A DNA stretch of 64,000 nucleotides from Engraulis encrasicolus (GCF_034702125.1 NC_085871.1:36647659-36711658); one strand, 5' to 3'; shown: positions 35,346 to 47,569, counted from the stretch's first letter. Numbers and translations: made by a program. Notes: generated by a model from the letters alone, not told the origin.

Positions 35346-35712
35346 TTAAAGGGACACTGTGTGAGATTTTTAGTTGTTTATTTCCAGAATTCATGCTGCC
35401 CATTCACTAATGTTACCTTTTTCATGAATACTTACAACCAGCATCAAATTCTAAGTATTCATTATGACTGGAAAAATTGCACTTTTCATACATGAAAAGG
35501 GGGATCTTCTCCATGGTCCGCCATTTTGAATTTCCAAAAATAGCCATTTTTAGCTGCAAAAATGACTGTACTTGGACCATACTAGAAAATATTAGTTTAT
35601 TACTCAGTAAACTTTCATGTAAAGATCAAATTTGGCAATAGGCAGCCCAGTTTCAATGAGCAGCATAGTTGCAGTACCTTTTTTGACCATTTCCTGCACA
35701 GTGTCCCTTTAA
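35346..35712 (+). mobile_element. TTAA-flanked MITE family, copy 1
   Basis: Ends TTAAAGGGACACTGTG and CACAGTGTCCCTTTAA. Other copies: 57605-57975 (+), 38653-39023 (-, diverged), 62919-63285 (-) and a partial left end near 34303-34372 (+). TTAA at both borders suggests, but does not prove, a piggyBac- or Kolobok-type integration. Confidence 0.9.
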
Positions 35713-36486
35713 GTTATCAGGGAAACTTATTGAGATGGGGAAAACTGTAATAACTTCTTATTTCAGCCCCTTGACAGATAAGCCCTGCATGCCATATTAC
35801 TGCACGCATGCACAAACGCCAGAGAGGTTCTCAATTCATCTCAGATCAGAGAATATCAGAGAGCAGAGAAATGCAGTAGACTTTTCCTTCAAAGTCTCCT
35901 CGCAAGGAACAGTATATATCGTACCTGTATTTGCATAATGAAACTTGTTCTCTTAATTGAGACGAACTGATCCTTACATCTCTGTGCTCTGAAACACCTT
36001 AAATAGAGGATTGGCATCACTGGTTGTCTACTACAAGCCCCTTGTAGGTCCCAGCCAAGGACACAGTAGACCTGGGGTGTTGTTCCATATGAGAGTGAAC
36101 TTTTTCATTGGCCTGGGCCCACTGGTATTCCTGTGACACACCAAGTTTCATGTCAAAGTCTTGTCATGCTATGCAATGATCTTGCAGGCCATATAAAATT
36201 ACTTCATGGGTCACAATTGGCCCTGGGTTTGAGTTTGACATCCCTGCAGAATGAAGGCAACTACACAGCTTTGGCTCTGGTATTTGACAACCTCAGGCCA
36301 ATTCACACCAGCGTTAAATCATCATCCAGGTCCCACATCAGAATTACAACTGAGAATCTTGACAGTGGAACAGAGGACATGCTTTGGACTTTGCACTAAC
36401 CTACTGCCCAGCTTAATGTTGATTTATTTGTTCATTCAAATGGCTTGGTTAATTTGTGTTTATTTACTTTTGTCTGTGTTGAATAG
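35713..36486. other. Unassigned
   Basis: 36190-36250 (GGGTCACAATTGGCCCTGGG...TTGACATCCCTGCAG) resembles the end of a common fish DNA repeat. The 88-codon frame 36133-36399 crosses it and is not credible. Confidence 0.4.
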
Positions 36487-36591
36487 GTCATGGATGAAGT
36501 TGCCACAGACGAAGCAATTGAAGACATCACTATTGGAATCTGCTCTGACAGAAGATTGGGCATCCCACCCTTAGGACATTGTCAGTTTTAG
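36487..36591 (+). other. Possible terminal coding exon
   Basis: After GAATAG the frame reads VMDEVATDEAIEDITIGICS ... and stops at TAG (36589-36591), with no internal stop. The acidic, codon-like character and the position downstream of the exon pairs suggest a last exon of the same locus. No family is confirmed. Confidence 0.28.
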
Positions 36592-36765
36592 TGTATGTCT
36601 GTCACACACGTGACACCCAATCGGAAAGGACTCTTTTTTTCAGCAACTAAAAAACAGCAGTTATTTTTGTTTCTTTAAGTGAAATGTACCTTTTTTCTAG
36701 AGATCAATTTGCTTGTATGCACTTCCAGCTCCTTGCTGGTTTAAGAATAGTACTTGAGTGTGCAT

Positions 36766-38250
36766 ATGTGTAACCGGTGGTTATCCTGAACTTTTATTCT
36801 GACGGGGTAACGACGCTCCCCTTTTCCTTCCGGTGGGTAGCGTATATCATTCCGGTGGTAACTAGCTAGCAAAGAGGCTATGTTTCTGATGCTGCAGTGT
36901 GTAGCGTGGGGTACACCGCTCTCTCTCTGTGGTTGAGCCATTGTACAGGAAAGGTAGGCGTCCTTCTCGGTTGGTTTATTGCTCTTTTTGGTGCATTGTA
37001 ATGTACTTAGATGTTGGTTACTGACACCATTTAACTTAATTGTAGCCCTGTCCATCGGCGGCTGGCGTGGGGTCGGCTGCTGTTCTGGGATGGTTTGCTG
37101 AGCTGGGCAAACTCAAGGTAAAAGATGCGTTCTGTACGCTTCTCTCGTGTGTGCGAACGTAGTCTCTGTTGTGACTGATGTAGTGTTACTCTATCACAGT
37201 GTCGCTGGTGATGTTCTTCCACTTTGTGTCCTGTGTGGTTGCCTGCTTGCATGCCGCTTCGAGAGAACCAGAGGTAATGCCGGCATTTTCTGTAAGAGTT
37301 TCGACGCTTAGCACTTGACTTGTGTAGGGAGTTGTGTGGGGTGGGAGTGGGGGTGCTCCGCAGGTGTGATGGCGGGACTGGCAGCGTGGTGCCTTTGATA
37401 TCGCGCTGTGGTGTCGTGGTTGCACCTGTGGGAGCGCCCACATTTCCACAATACACAACTCCTGTTGAATCGAGTTATAAATGCCGTGCCTAATGGTAAC
37501 TTTCTCGTTAAATGTACATAGGAGGAGATGGTGCCTTCGACTACACTGATGCAGTGTCACTAGAGAAGGGGGGGCATCACTGTTCTTTTCCCAACCTTTT
37601 GTTTTGTTTTGTCCTATTGTGTGAGTGATTAATCCTGTGCAACCTTTTCATTTTGACGTCCAAGACGAAGGGGCTTGTGTAAGTTTCACTCTAACATCCG
37701 AGACGAAGGGGCTCGTGTAAGTTTCTACTTAGTAACCGCCAGACGGAGCTTGTGTATATGATTAGGGTATGAACACTTAAGTATTACTGGGAGACGTATC
37801 TTAAATCTCAGACTCCTTTTGGAACCTATACTTGCTGTAGGGGGAGACCAAAGACGTGTGTCTAACAGGCTTGTGTGTGTGTGTGGTGACCATTACAAAT
37901 CTTGCCCTTTTGGCAGTTTTTCTTTTTTACAATTTGATTTACTAACTTGTTTGCCGTGATTTTTGTTATTTGGTCTACCTCTCGTGCAACTAGCACATTT
38001 GCACAATTTTGTAGCCTATATTGAGATGACGTGCCTAAGGATACTGTTAAAGTTCATATTCTGATTTGATGTTTGACTGAGCCCGTGAGGCATATTTCCA
38101 GATACAGAGACTCATTACGAAAAGAAAGAAAATAAAAAGAACTCTGAATTGTATGACAGTTGTATCTCTTGTTATTCAGTAACCTGTTGCGGGGAAAGTC
38201 AAATCAAGTGTTTGATGGTTGGGTTCTCTCACCCTAACAAATGAGAGTGG
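36766..38250. other. GC-richer unassigned block with small tandem repeats
   Basis: CG-containing sequence unlike its surroundings. 37046-37118 is bounded by TTAATTGTAG and GTAAAAGA and looks exon-like. About 37655-37755 has three variants of CGAAGGGGCTTGTGTAAGTTT spaced about 35 bp apart. Could be an LTR or leader of a retroelement or a non-coding transcript; I cannot tell. Confidence 0.35.
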
Positions 38251-38652
38251 CGTAGTCACTAAACATCTTAAAAACATCTAAAAATATAAAAAATATTACG
38301 GTAAAGAGATAACGCAGGCCACATATGTTTTGTACATACTGTGTTGATTTTGACCCAAACTAAAGACAAACAAAATACCAAGACTAGACTTAAATAAGAC
38401 TGGGTAATAACACAAATGTGGTCCACAAGGAGGACAACCAAATGAATGGTGGACTGCCAGATGCACGCGCACATGCATACAGTATACGCGCATGAACGCA
38501 TACACGCACACCTACAAGTGTGGACTAATGCACTTAGTCAATGAGCTAAAAGAACTGTATGTAGAGTGAATTTTATTTGTGTCCGATGTGTGCACATGGA
38601 TGCTAATCCAGCCAGAGAGCACTTTTTCACAGCAACCAAACAAATTATTTTC

Positions 38653-39023
38653 TTAAAGGTGCACTGTGTAGGATTGTGACCAGAGTAGGCAACTATGCTG
38701 CACATTGAAACGGTGCTGCCTATTACCAACTGTGTCCTTTTCATGAATATTTACTTAGTAATAAACGAAAATGTGTTAGTATGACCAAAGTTCAGTAAGT
38801 TTACTAAAAATCTGTATTTCTAGAAATTCAAAATGACAGCCAGTGGAGAAGATTCCTCTCTTTCCTCCTCCCCCTTTCATGTATGGAAAGAGCAATTTCC
38901 CCAGTCATAACGACAACTTAAAGTTTGGTGGTGGTAAATATTCATGAAAAATGCAACATTTGTGCATGGGCAGCATGAAATCTCAAAATAAACTACTGAA
39001 AATAATACACAGTGCACCTTTAA
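38653..39023 (-). mobile_element. TTAA-flanked MITE family, diverged copy
   Basis: Ends TTAAAGGTGCACTGTGT and ACACAGTGCACCTTTAA. Inside, AACTATGCTGC, CATTTTGAATTTC-like and TCATGAATATT blocks match the 35346 copy in reverse orientation. Confidence 0.85.
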
Positions 39024-39454
39024 AGCGAATTGGACTTTCTTTTTGTTCACAGACTCTGCTCGTTGTATTTCCTGCTCGTTGATTGGTCTAAGAGTAGCAG
39101 TTATTTGTGACTGTCCTTATGTTTTGTATATCTGTGTGCATTTTACATGCGTACAGTGAAAGTCAATACATTTAATCACAGAATTCTTACTCCTTTTTTT
39201 GTTTTTGTTTGCACATGCCTGTACATCAAATTGTGATCTGCAATGCATTTGTATAGCCTAGACCTAATATTTTTAGCATATTTTTTATTTATTTATTTGT
39301 TTTGGGGGGGGGGTGGATTGAGACTAAAGAATCATGTTACTGAAATGTAGCTGTATGCATGATTCCATCACCTTCAATAAACATGAAAAAAATACTTTCA
39401 AACTATGTCAAAGTTTTGTGTTCTTCCAACATATTTTCTGGTTAATGGAATACC

Positions 39455-39745
39455 AATTAATTGTTTAGGATTAAAGTGATTTCATCACCTCTGATTTAGG
39501 TGAAAAAAACATTTTGTGACAATTTAAAAAAATCACATTGTTCCAACACATTTTTATGAGGCTGGAACATGAATAAGTTGTGTTAGGTTTAGGTGATCCA
39601 ATCACCTCCGTTTAAGGTGATAAAATCACTTAAACCTTACACAATAAATATAGGGGAAGAAATCATGTTGACCTTACACAATTGGATTGTGTGGGACCGA
39701 TGTACACATTAAAATCATGTAGATCCAACGAATATTTTCTTTCAG
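39455..39745. repeat. Inverted-repeat region ending TTTCAGTG
   Basis: AGTGATTTCATCACC near 39475 is mirrored by GGTGATAAAATCACTT near 39618. A right terminus TTTCTTTCAGTGTGG is near 39740. Probably a CACTGAAA-type DNA element; its left end was not found. Confidence 0.4.
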
Positions 39746-39916
39746 TGTGGCACGCCGGTTATTGATCAAGAGTGCATCCAGATGTAAGTGCTGTAGTCCT
39801 TACACTGTGCACTACACTACTTCTGTGTTCCCTAATAACTTAAGCTATAATAAGATGACATTGTCACTATGCACAGGAGAGCCACAGTGGGCCTGCAGAC
39901 AGCAGAAAGGGAAAAG

Positions 39917-40050
39917 GGGGGGCCAGTTGTCCCGGTCCCAGGGAGATGGGGGCCCCCGAATTGAGACACCATTACATTACCAGTATGAATTGAAAGCGGG
40001 GGCCATTTCAGATGATTTTGTCCTGTGCCCTGCCAAAGCTGTCGGCTGCC
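39917..40050 (+). repeat. GGGCCC family copy
   Basis: GGGGGCCAGTTGTCCCGG, GGGGGCCCCCGAATTGAG and GGGGGCCATTTCAGATGATT correspond block by block to 2149-2262. Confidence 0.65.
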
Positions 40051-40432
40051 CTGCTTGCAGAAATACCTCTCTTAAGAGGTTCTGTGCAGAGGTGGACATT
40101 CTGTGTAATAGACCTGCCATGGCTGCTCCAGCCAGTTGACTTTTAATGAGAACAGTTCTTCAGTTTGTCTGATAGGGTTGGGAGAGAAATCAGAGTTTAA
40201 CCCATTGGTGCCTAAAACATCCGCAAACTGGAAACGCACTCAGAGAGTGTAGACCTCCACCAAGGAAGCTGTTTGATAGGCTAACATTTGACTATGTTAC
40301 ACCCTAATTTTTTGCACTGTCTGACTTTTTTTGTGAGGTCAGAAACTGGATGCCAAAGTTCAACCTATTCCGTATTGGTAAAGAATCTTTTAAACATGGA
40401 TCCAAATTGTGATTCGGATCACCACCAAAATT

Positions 40433-40657
40433 GCTGTTTACACATATCTGGATATTTTTAAATGCGGATATTTTTTTCCCGTTTACGTGTAAACATAACT
40501 TGTGGAATAAAAATTCCATTGTAACAGGTGCGTTTTAGCCCCTGAAATGGGATATTTTTAAAGACGGATTTTTGATATAAAGATTTTAAATATCTGTTTA
40601 TGTGTAACCAGAAGGCCGAAATGTGTTTTCAACAAAATCCACATACGTGCAAACAGC
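40433..40657. mobile_element. PIF/Harbinger-like MITE, copy 2
   Basis: Ends GCTGTTTACAC and the partly complementary GTGCAAACAGC. The interior (GGATATTTTT, CCATTGTAACAGGTGCGTTT, TAAATATCTG) matches the reverse complement of 8957-9228. Confidence 0.7.
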
Positions 40658-42494
40658 TTTTTAATCACTTGTTCCTTTTGTCACTTCCCAAAGTGTCAGG
40701 AAGCTAAATTTTTGACCTTCTAAACTACTTCTTTAGAGTCAAAATCCAATAGGCCTTGGCCATGGCACATCTAAGGCACTGCATTGTTACACCATTCTAT
40801 TCTGACCTGAGGTCATGTCCCAACCCTCTCTCTCCCAGTCATTTCCTTTCCATTTTCTCAGCCGTCCTAACATAATAAAGGAAAATAATCCAAAAATACT
40901 TTGAAAAAGTATGTGAGAGCCTTTCTCAATGAACTTCCTTTTTTGTGTTGTGCTAAGTCCTCTCTCAAGACTAACCAGACTTTTAAGGACAGACACAGAG
41001 GGGGCAGAATTGAGTCCTCACATTATATTGAGTGGGGGTCTTTGTGATGACTTTCCCAGGCTCGGTCAAAGCTGTCAGCAGCTTTGCACGCAATACCTTC
41101 ATGCGTACAGTGCCCTTTGCAACTGCTACAATATCCTCACCTACAGTGATTCAGCTAATGTTGCTTTGTGATTGAGCTATATAATGTTGCCCTAGTGTTG
41201 CTTGTCTCCCTGGGCTTAATTAAAAGGTCTGTCTTGTTACTGTATGTAGAAAGGATCCTGAACATTCATGTCCCATCACTGTAGGTGAAGAAAATAACTT
41301 TTATGAGCTATTACCTTTTCAATATCTTACAAAGGTAGCTGGCAGTAAAAAGACTGCAATTTTCCTCATCGTGATTGTTCAACCTGAATCATACTCTTTA
41401 ACATGATGATTCACAGTTTCAATGGGTCAGTGCAGAAACAGGGCACCATATGCACCATTTGGCCGAGCCTGGGACAATAACAAGATTTCCGCAGTACTCC
41501 TGTAGTTCATTATCTGGTGGTCCATGGGAGAGGTCAAGAACATGTACAGTATGTATAGGTATATGTTTGAAGATGAAGACATGTACAGTATATAATAGAC
41601 ATGCTCTTCCTTGAACATGTAGCCAACATACAGTACTGTATACTGTACCTTAAAATGCAGGCAAAGGAATTGGCAAGGCAAAGGAAACGGCATCAAAACT
41701 CAAAACACAATATTAAAAATGAAGTCAAGGGCTTGCATGGCTTTTTTTGCAATTATATATTTAATCAGATTTTTTGCAGAAGATAAAGAAAGGGGAAAAA
41801 GCAATACACATACAGAGAACAAAACAAAACAAACAGCCCTGGGTGAGTATGAAAAATAGCTGTACAGTTGTGCATCACAAATATCGTTATATTCACATAA
41901 AGAAAAAAGAGGTGAACGGTACGCTCATTCTTGACTGCAGTCATTATCATCCTGGGTAAGGTGGTCTGGGATGGGCTGCCAGATCCTGTAGATTCTACAG
42001 TGTAGAATATTATCAGTCTGTTTGACAAGTCTCCAGAGCTAATACTCCTGTCCACATGGCTTATTTTGATGTAGACAAAATAAATAATAGTCAAAAAACC
42101 ATTTTTTGTTATGTCTATAATTTTGTCTGATTGAGGCACACATGGATTTTGTTCACAGTAGTGTGCAATTACTGTAAATTTGAAGCGGATGCATTTAAAT
42201 AAGTGTTTCAAAGAGGGGACCCAACAAAGACAGGGGGAATAACAACTTGTAAGCACCTACTTGGAAAATCAATTGAGAAATAATTCCCCAGTCTTGTCCC
42301 CCAGTCTTTATCTGCATTCATTGTTGGACACTTGGCTTTCACTCGTAGATACTAATAATGACACCACAAACCAAATGACCAACATTAATCAAGATCTTTG
42401 GCCTCCAGGCAACTCATGTTTACTGTAGCAGCTCTAGCATAGGGTTATATAGGATGTGTGGGGGGGGGGTTATAGGCCCTATATGACTTAGGGA
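40658..42494. other. Mostly unassigned
   Basis: 40998-41085 holds a partial GGGCCC-family copy (CAGAATTGAGTCCTCAC, GTGGGGGTC). 41540-41660 repeats TACAGTA/TACTGTA words. The 163-codon minus-strand frame 41765-42256 shows no domain. Confidence 0.45.
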
Positions 42495-42772
42495 CAGAGA
42501 AACAAACAGAAAGACACAGGCAAGCAGGCTGACAGGCTAGCAGGCTGGCAGGCAGAGAGACAGACAGGCAGGCTGATAGGCTAGCAGGTTGGCAGGCAGA
42601 GAGACAGGCAGGCAGGCAGGCAGGCAGACAGGCAGAGAGACAGACAGGCAGGCTTGCAGGCAGGCAGAGAGACAGGCAGGCAGGCAGGCAGACAGGCAGA
42701 GAGACAGACAGGCAGGCTGGCAGGCAGGCAGAGAGACAGGCAGGCAGGCAGGCAGGCAGGCATACAGACATC
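42495..42772. repeat. GGCA/GACA minisatellite
   Basis: Higher-order array of GCAGGCAG and AGAGAGACAGACAG units of about 30-60 bp. ORFs through it (Cys-Leu-Pro-Ala or Gln-Ala-Gly-Arg) are artefacts. Confidence 0.95.
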
Positions 42773-43145
42773 TCCCTCCACATATGAGGAGTTTCGTTAC
42801 AAAACGGTATATATCCATTTTGAAGAATGTTGGGAAATTGACATTTTTGTATTGGGCATTCCATTGCATTGCATTGCAAAACACATTTTATATAGGTTTA
42901 AAAATTATGTTCTCAAAATATTTGAAAGGCAAGAATTCACACATAGGTGATGGGACTTCTGAACTGTCATTTCCAATAATAAAATATGGTGGATATCGTT
43001 TTGCAACGAAACTCTTCATACTCTCCCACCTGTGGGGTTAATGACCTCTTAACCCAGCGTGTCTCCAATAGCTTGGTTGCAAATATTGCTTTTCACAGCA
43101 CAACTGCACATTTGCAAAATGCTTGTCATTTCCCATGCTGATTTG

Positions 43146-43353
43146 TCTGACTTGATATCATAGAGACAAAGAAGCTCCCGTACACTGTTCACATTTGCAG
43201 TTTTTTTTACTTGCAACGTTTCGTGTGTGAAAAATGTGAACATTGTGCGGGAGCTTCTTTGTCTCTAACGTTGGTGACCCAGTGGATCCACTCCTACGCA
43301 CCTGGCTAAAGGAGGTGTGCAAGAATTCTTAAAAATAGTTCTGACTTGATATC
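43146..43353. mobile_element. 180 bp insertion with 14 bp target duplication and hairpin
   Basis: TCTGACTTGATATC flanks both sides (43146-43159 and 43340-43353). The insert has near-perfect arms (TAGAGACAAAGAAGCTCCCG at 43161 and the complement ending about 43267) around a centre that reads CACACGAAACGTTGC on the minus strand. Same style as 25440 and 30939. Confidence 0.75.
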
Positions 43354-44814
43354 GACATTTCAAACAATTGACAGAATATCATAGTTCAGCACTACACAGT
43401 GAAAGGCTGAAAAGAATTTCCTTTTCTCAGAAATGCCTGTAATGTACGCCGTACCTCCTGTGGCATGCTGCAATACTATGACATAACACAGGGCCTTCAG
43501 TAATGCACTACGACTTAGTCATTGCCATTCTGGTAACAGCAAATGTATAACGCTGTGTCTTAACGGGTTTAGTCTGCTTCATCATGATTGTATACATAGA
43601 GTAGACCAATGGCTGTATATAATGGGCAGTCAAACCTGTGGGCTTGAAAGCAATGATGAAGGAGTCAGACTCTTCACAGTATGTGTCTATTCGTGAAAAT
43701 GCTGTGAATATGTTCTGGCATTGGGTTCCTTTTTCTAGTACATTTTTCTGTCTCTAATGGGTTTTCATCTTTCACCACCATTTACCATATAATTTAATCT
43801 AATCTAATTTTATGGAGAGCAGTGAAGATGACAGTGTGACTACATGCAATGTGTTCAGCATTCTAAAATAAATTTTTTTAAAATGATTGGCTTCGTGTTT
43901 TGAATGGTTATTCTTAGTTACCTCGACATGTTTCATATAAACACTTAAGGAATAAGAGAGCATCGGTTTTGAGCTATTAGAGTATGGCAGCCACTCTGAC
44001 ATTTCAAAGCTCTGTGTGTGCAGGTCTGGAAGGATCTAGATGAGATTTTGCGGAATCTGAAAAGTGTAGCTGCAGCTTCAGATGCCCTTTTCAAGTCAAA
44101 CAAAGCAAAACAATTAAAATGTTGCTGCGCACGTGACCATGGCCGTAACTACCATTGAGGACACAGAGGTCATGTCCTCAGTATTTTTTTTTCAGTAATG
44201 TAAAATGTATCTATTGATGATAACCGATATATAATCAACAATGATAAATTCAGTCTATATACGCCATGCCCATTTATCCTCAAGGCAGTGATTCATGAAA
44301 ACAAAATTAAGAGTTTGACTGAAGTGTTTGAAGCATTCTAAATGTACAGTATGCAGTACAACACACAGTATTTGACCCCGGTATTTTTGAAAATGTCTCG
44401 TTACAGCCCTGCACGTGACTACTCTTTATGAAATCAAGTTTCAGCTAGTGAATGAGAGCAGACTAGAGTGGTGAGGCCGGTCTGTGTGATCTCTCTGAAA
44501 GGGCCAGCACTCCTGCTCAGCACTGACATCGACACAATGTGGACTACAGGTATGTAAAATGGAGGTAACAATCAGAAGACTGAAAAGATGACATGGCATT
44601 GGCGATAGTTTTGTGTTCTTTGACATATTCAAGTAGGCCTAGTAGGCCTACTGTATGTCAGTATGTGTAATGTGTGTGTCGAGAGAGTGATCGTTCACCA
44701 TTTAAAGACTTACTTAAACAGCAACAGCTGACTCGAGAAAGTGAAGTATTAAATAAAATGGTGACTAATTAACTTATGAAACTTGCCAATGTTGTCATTG
44801 TTTCTGACTATGCA
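43354..44814. other. Mostly unassigned; one first-exon-like segment
   Basis: At 44538 ATGTGGACTACAG is followed by GTATGTAA, a plausible start codon plus donor, after a CAGCACTCCTGCTCAGC leader. Nothing else supports a gene. Confidence 0.3.
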
Positions 44815-45020
44815 GCACATAGGCTACTTTTTATCTCAAAATACGTTTTATGTAAACTTATTCTTCTTAATGTGTTTTTTGTACATTTATTTTCCTTTTT
44901 GTCTATGTGTTTGTCTGTGTCTGTAACTATATGTATGCTGCCATTTTGACCAGGACTCCCTGGCAGAAGAGACTGTAGTCTCAATGGGACAATCCTGGCT
45001 AAATAAAGGATAAATGAAAA
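44815..45020 (+). mobile_element. LINE 3' end fragment
   Basis: CCATTTTGACCAGGACTCCC, GTCTCAATGGGACAATCCTG and the tail GGCTAAATAAAGGATAAATG form the typical 3' end of a fish LINE. No ORF remains. Confidence 0.75.
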
Positions 45021-45414
45021 CAATAGCCTCTTTAAAATAAGTAACATGCTGCAGGAGGTCCATGTTCCATGCATTTATTCTAAATGCCCAAAGCAACCAG
45101 TTAACCGCCATCTGTGGCGACAGAGCGTTATTTCCTATCTTAGGGCACACATGATAAATGTGCCGACAAACAACTTTTTCACGGTTAGAGCACAGGAGCG
45201 CTGTCTGCCGGTGGCAAGGGAAATGACTTAACATCCCAGCAAATCACCTCAACCATGACCAAATCAATAGGGGCTTTGCCGGTCGGCGTTTGATTTTGTT
45301 TTCGGAGAGATCACTGCCAAGCGCTGGTTCCAATCCCCCTCTGTCTGCCATATGCGCAGGCACTCTTCTTTCATGAGTGTTTCTTTGGCAACCGGAGAGG
45401 GCCGCTCTGTGCCG

Positions 45415-45416
<2 letters not shown>
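45021..45416. other. No feature recognised
   Basis: Unique-looking; 45230-45400 is balanced in composition and might be conserved non-coding DNA. Confidence 0.35.
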
Positions 45417-45469
<53 letters not shown>

Positions 45470-45470
45470 C
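45417..45470. repeat. (GA)n(GACA)n microsatellite
   Basis: Eleven or so GACA units after a short GA run. Confidence 0.95.
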
Positions 45471-46092
45471 AACAGACCGACAGAGAAAGTCCTCTGTCAA
45501 ATTGTGACTTGTTCTAAATCTGGAAGGAACCACAGATCAAGCATTTCCAAGCTTTGTCAAGCTTGTATGGAGAGGATGGAAAAAAACGTGAGAATTGAGA
45601 AAACAAGGTTGTATGGTAGTGTGCGCATTACGTATGAAAAATGCAGTGATAATTCAACTGGGAATATCTAATTGGTGTTAGTCTTAAATTCAACTCTTTT
45701 GAGTTTGGAATGAAAGCAAAACACTGTTTTTTTGCAGTTAGTTTTAATATGTCCACTGCGATACAGTAGTGCTATTTCCATTGCAGTCCCACTTCAAAGT
45801 TTTAAACATCAGGGCTTTCAAGCTAAATATAATGTTAAATAAGACAACACACGTCACGCCAAGACATATTAAGAAATGATTTAGAACCTGCAAAGCTATG
45901 CCCTGGCGACTCTCGCATTTTGTGGATATTGCACAACCTAATAGGCTATCTCCTGGAGGACTCCAAATCCTCCTGCTACACTTGCTCAGAAAAAGAGCTT
46001 GTTCAGGTAGGCCTACATTCTGAGTTCCCCCTGGCAAGGGAACTCCACCCACTTTGTCGGGACACAATCAACTTTGAGCATCTCCAACAGTC
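45471..46092. other. No feature recognised
   Basis: No supported gene or repeat. Confidence 0.45.
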
Positions 46093-46506
46093 ATAGAGCT
46101 TGAAAGTGACGTCACTTCCCCTAAATCATGGGACCTCAATGGCGTTTTTAGTCGAAAATCGTAGCATGTAATCCAATGGCAGTATTAAAATGATATTTCG
46201 ATCCCCTTCGAGTTGTGCCACGAGCTCCACACATGTTGTTTCTGATATTTTTGTAAATTTTTTCGTACGAACCCCTAAACTTTTTAGAAAGCTGTGTTTC
46301 TTCACATTTTTCATGCAGACGGCCTCGGAACAAAACATTGATACTTCTGCATGAATAATCTTTATCTAGCCTCTTAAACAGCATATTTGTAGTCCAGCAC
46401 ATGTAATGACTGAGATCGGAAGATATTTACTCCCTATCATGTTGTTAGATGGTCAGCTTAGGTCCCGTGAAATGCAGAACTAAGGGGCAGGACTTTCAAG
46501 CTCTAT
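46093..46506. mobile_element. TIR element, copy 2
   Basis: Ends ATAGAGCTTGAAAGT and ACTTTCAAGCTCTAT, perfect complements. Near-identical to 15442-15856. Both ends carry the same C-to-T type change, which keeps the terminal pairing. Confidence 0.92.
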
Positions 46507-47569
46507 AGAGGCGTGTTCAAGGCAATGACGTGGTTTAAGCAGACACGTTCTATTGGGACTAAGAAAATATTTGGTTTAAACTTTGACTCAGCCTTTTCTG
46601 CCCTCGACCAGTAGCAAACCAAGGGAGGTGGGTCAAAAGTGCCATTTCAGAATTATGTTATGCTCTTGGTCAGACCAAGTCTCGAAGAGATTTGAAAGTC
46701 ATGATAATGAGGCTAGGTACCATGGGTGAGTTGCATACTGACTTTTAGATCGGAATTAAGACGCCATGGCAAAAAAGCGCCCTTGTCCTTTAACACTTAA
46801 AAGCCAAGTCCAGTTAAAAGTGTTAAGTCCAGGGATGGCACTTCATGCTGGCATTTACACCTGACTTGGACTTCCCCCGCCTACCTGTCAATGTTGGAAA
46901 TCAAACTTGCAACCTACACAGACGATTCCTAACCGCTTGGCTATGGCAGTCGTTGAGAACACTGCTGTTTTGACTGTGGAAAAGCCCAGTAATGACAGAA
47001 CCGTGTGTTCATGTGTAATGATACTCATTAGGCTATACCTTGAGGAGGACCCACTGCTATTCTTGATAGTCTGCACAGTGTCAGCAACTGAAGCTAGGCA
47101 TTCAGCTTCAGTACATTTTAAGTTCATCAAAGCAATGATGAAGGTAGGCTACTATAATTGTAGGATCAGTCTGAATGGTGTTCATTTCCACAGTTCTCTT
47201 GTCATCTCCAAAAGATTATTATTTTGTTCAGAGAGCCTCTGCTTTCAACATCACAACACAGCATTGCCAAATTCTAACAGTGTTGGGAGGGAGTGCGGTG
47301 GGCTAAGGCGCCATACAGGGGGTTTATGTCTGGCACAAAGGTGTTTCTGGATCCTTCGCATACTCCAACCATCTTCACTGTCTCAAATGAAGGCATATAG
47401 AGCAACCAAAAATCGTAGAAAAAGAAAAGAAATACAGCAGTGTAGCAATCCAGTTCTTGCCTTACTAATACACCACCTCTATGTTCCAGCCATGCTGCTT
47501 TGTGTCTGGACATGAGAGTTTCTGAAGCCCTGAATTAATATTAAAGTATTAAATGCATTTATTAAAAAT
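46507..47569. other. Unassigned, with a tRNA-like SINE head at 46884-46957 (-)
   Basis: On the minus strand TAGCCAAGCGGTTAGG is A-box-like and GCAAGTTTGATTTCC B-box-like, a tRNA-derived head. The 202-codon frame 46907-47515 starts inside this SINE and has no recognisable domain. Confidence 0.55.

Noticed and set aside
41765..42256. 163-codon open frame on the minus strand
   Set aside because: AT-rich composition, Phe/Tyr/Ile-heavy translation typical of non-coding DNA, and no domain.
42495..42772. CRISPR-like alternation of units
   Set aside because: There are no unique spacers; it is a degenerate minisatellite in eukaryotic DNA.
42445..42884. Cys-Leu-Pro-Ala and Gln-Ala-Gly-Arg repeat proteins
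   Set aside because: They are frames of the GGCA minisatellite; all frames stay open because the unit has no stop.
46907..47515. 202-codon open frame on the plus strand
   Set aside because: It begins inside a tRNA-derived SINE head, has no recognisable domain and no splice or promoter context; an open frame this long can arise by chance in 64 kb.
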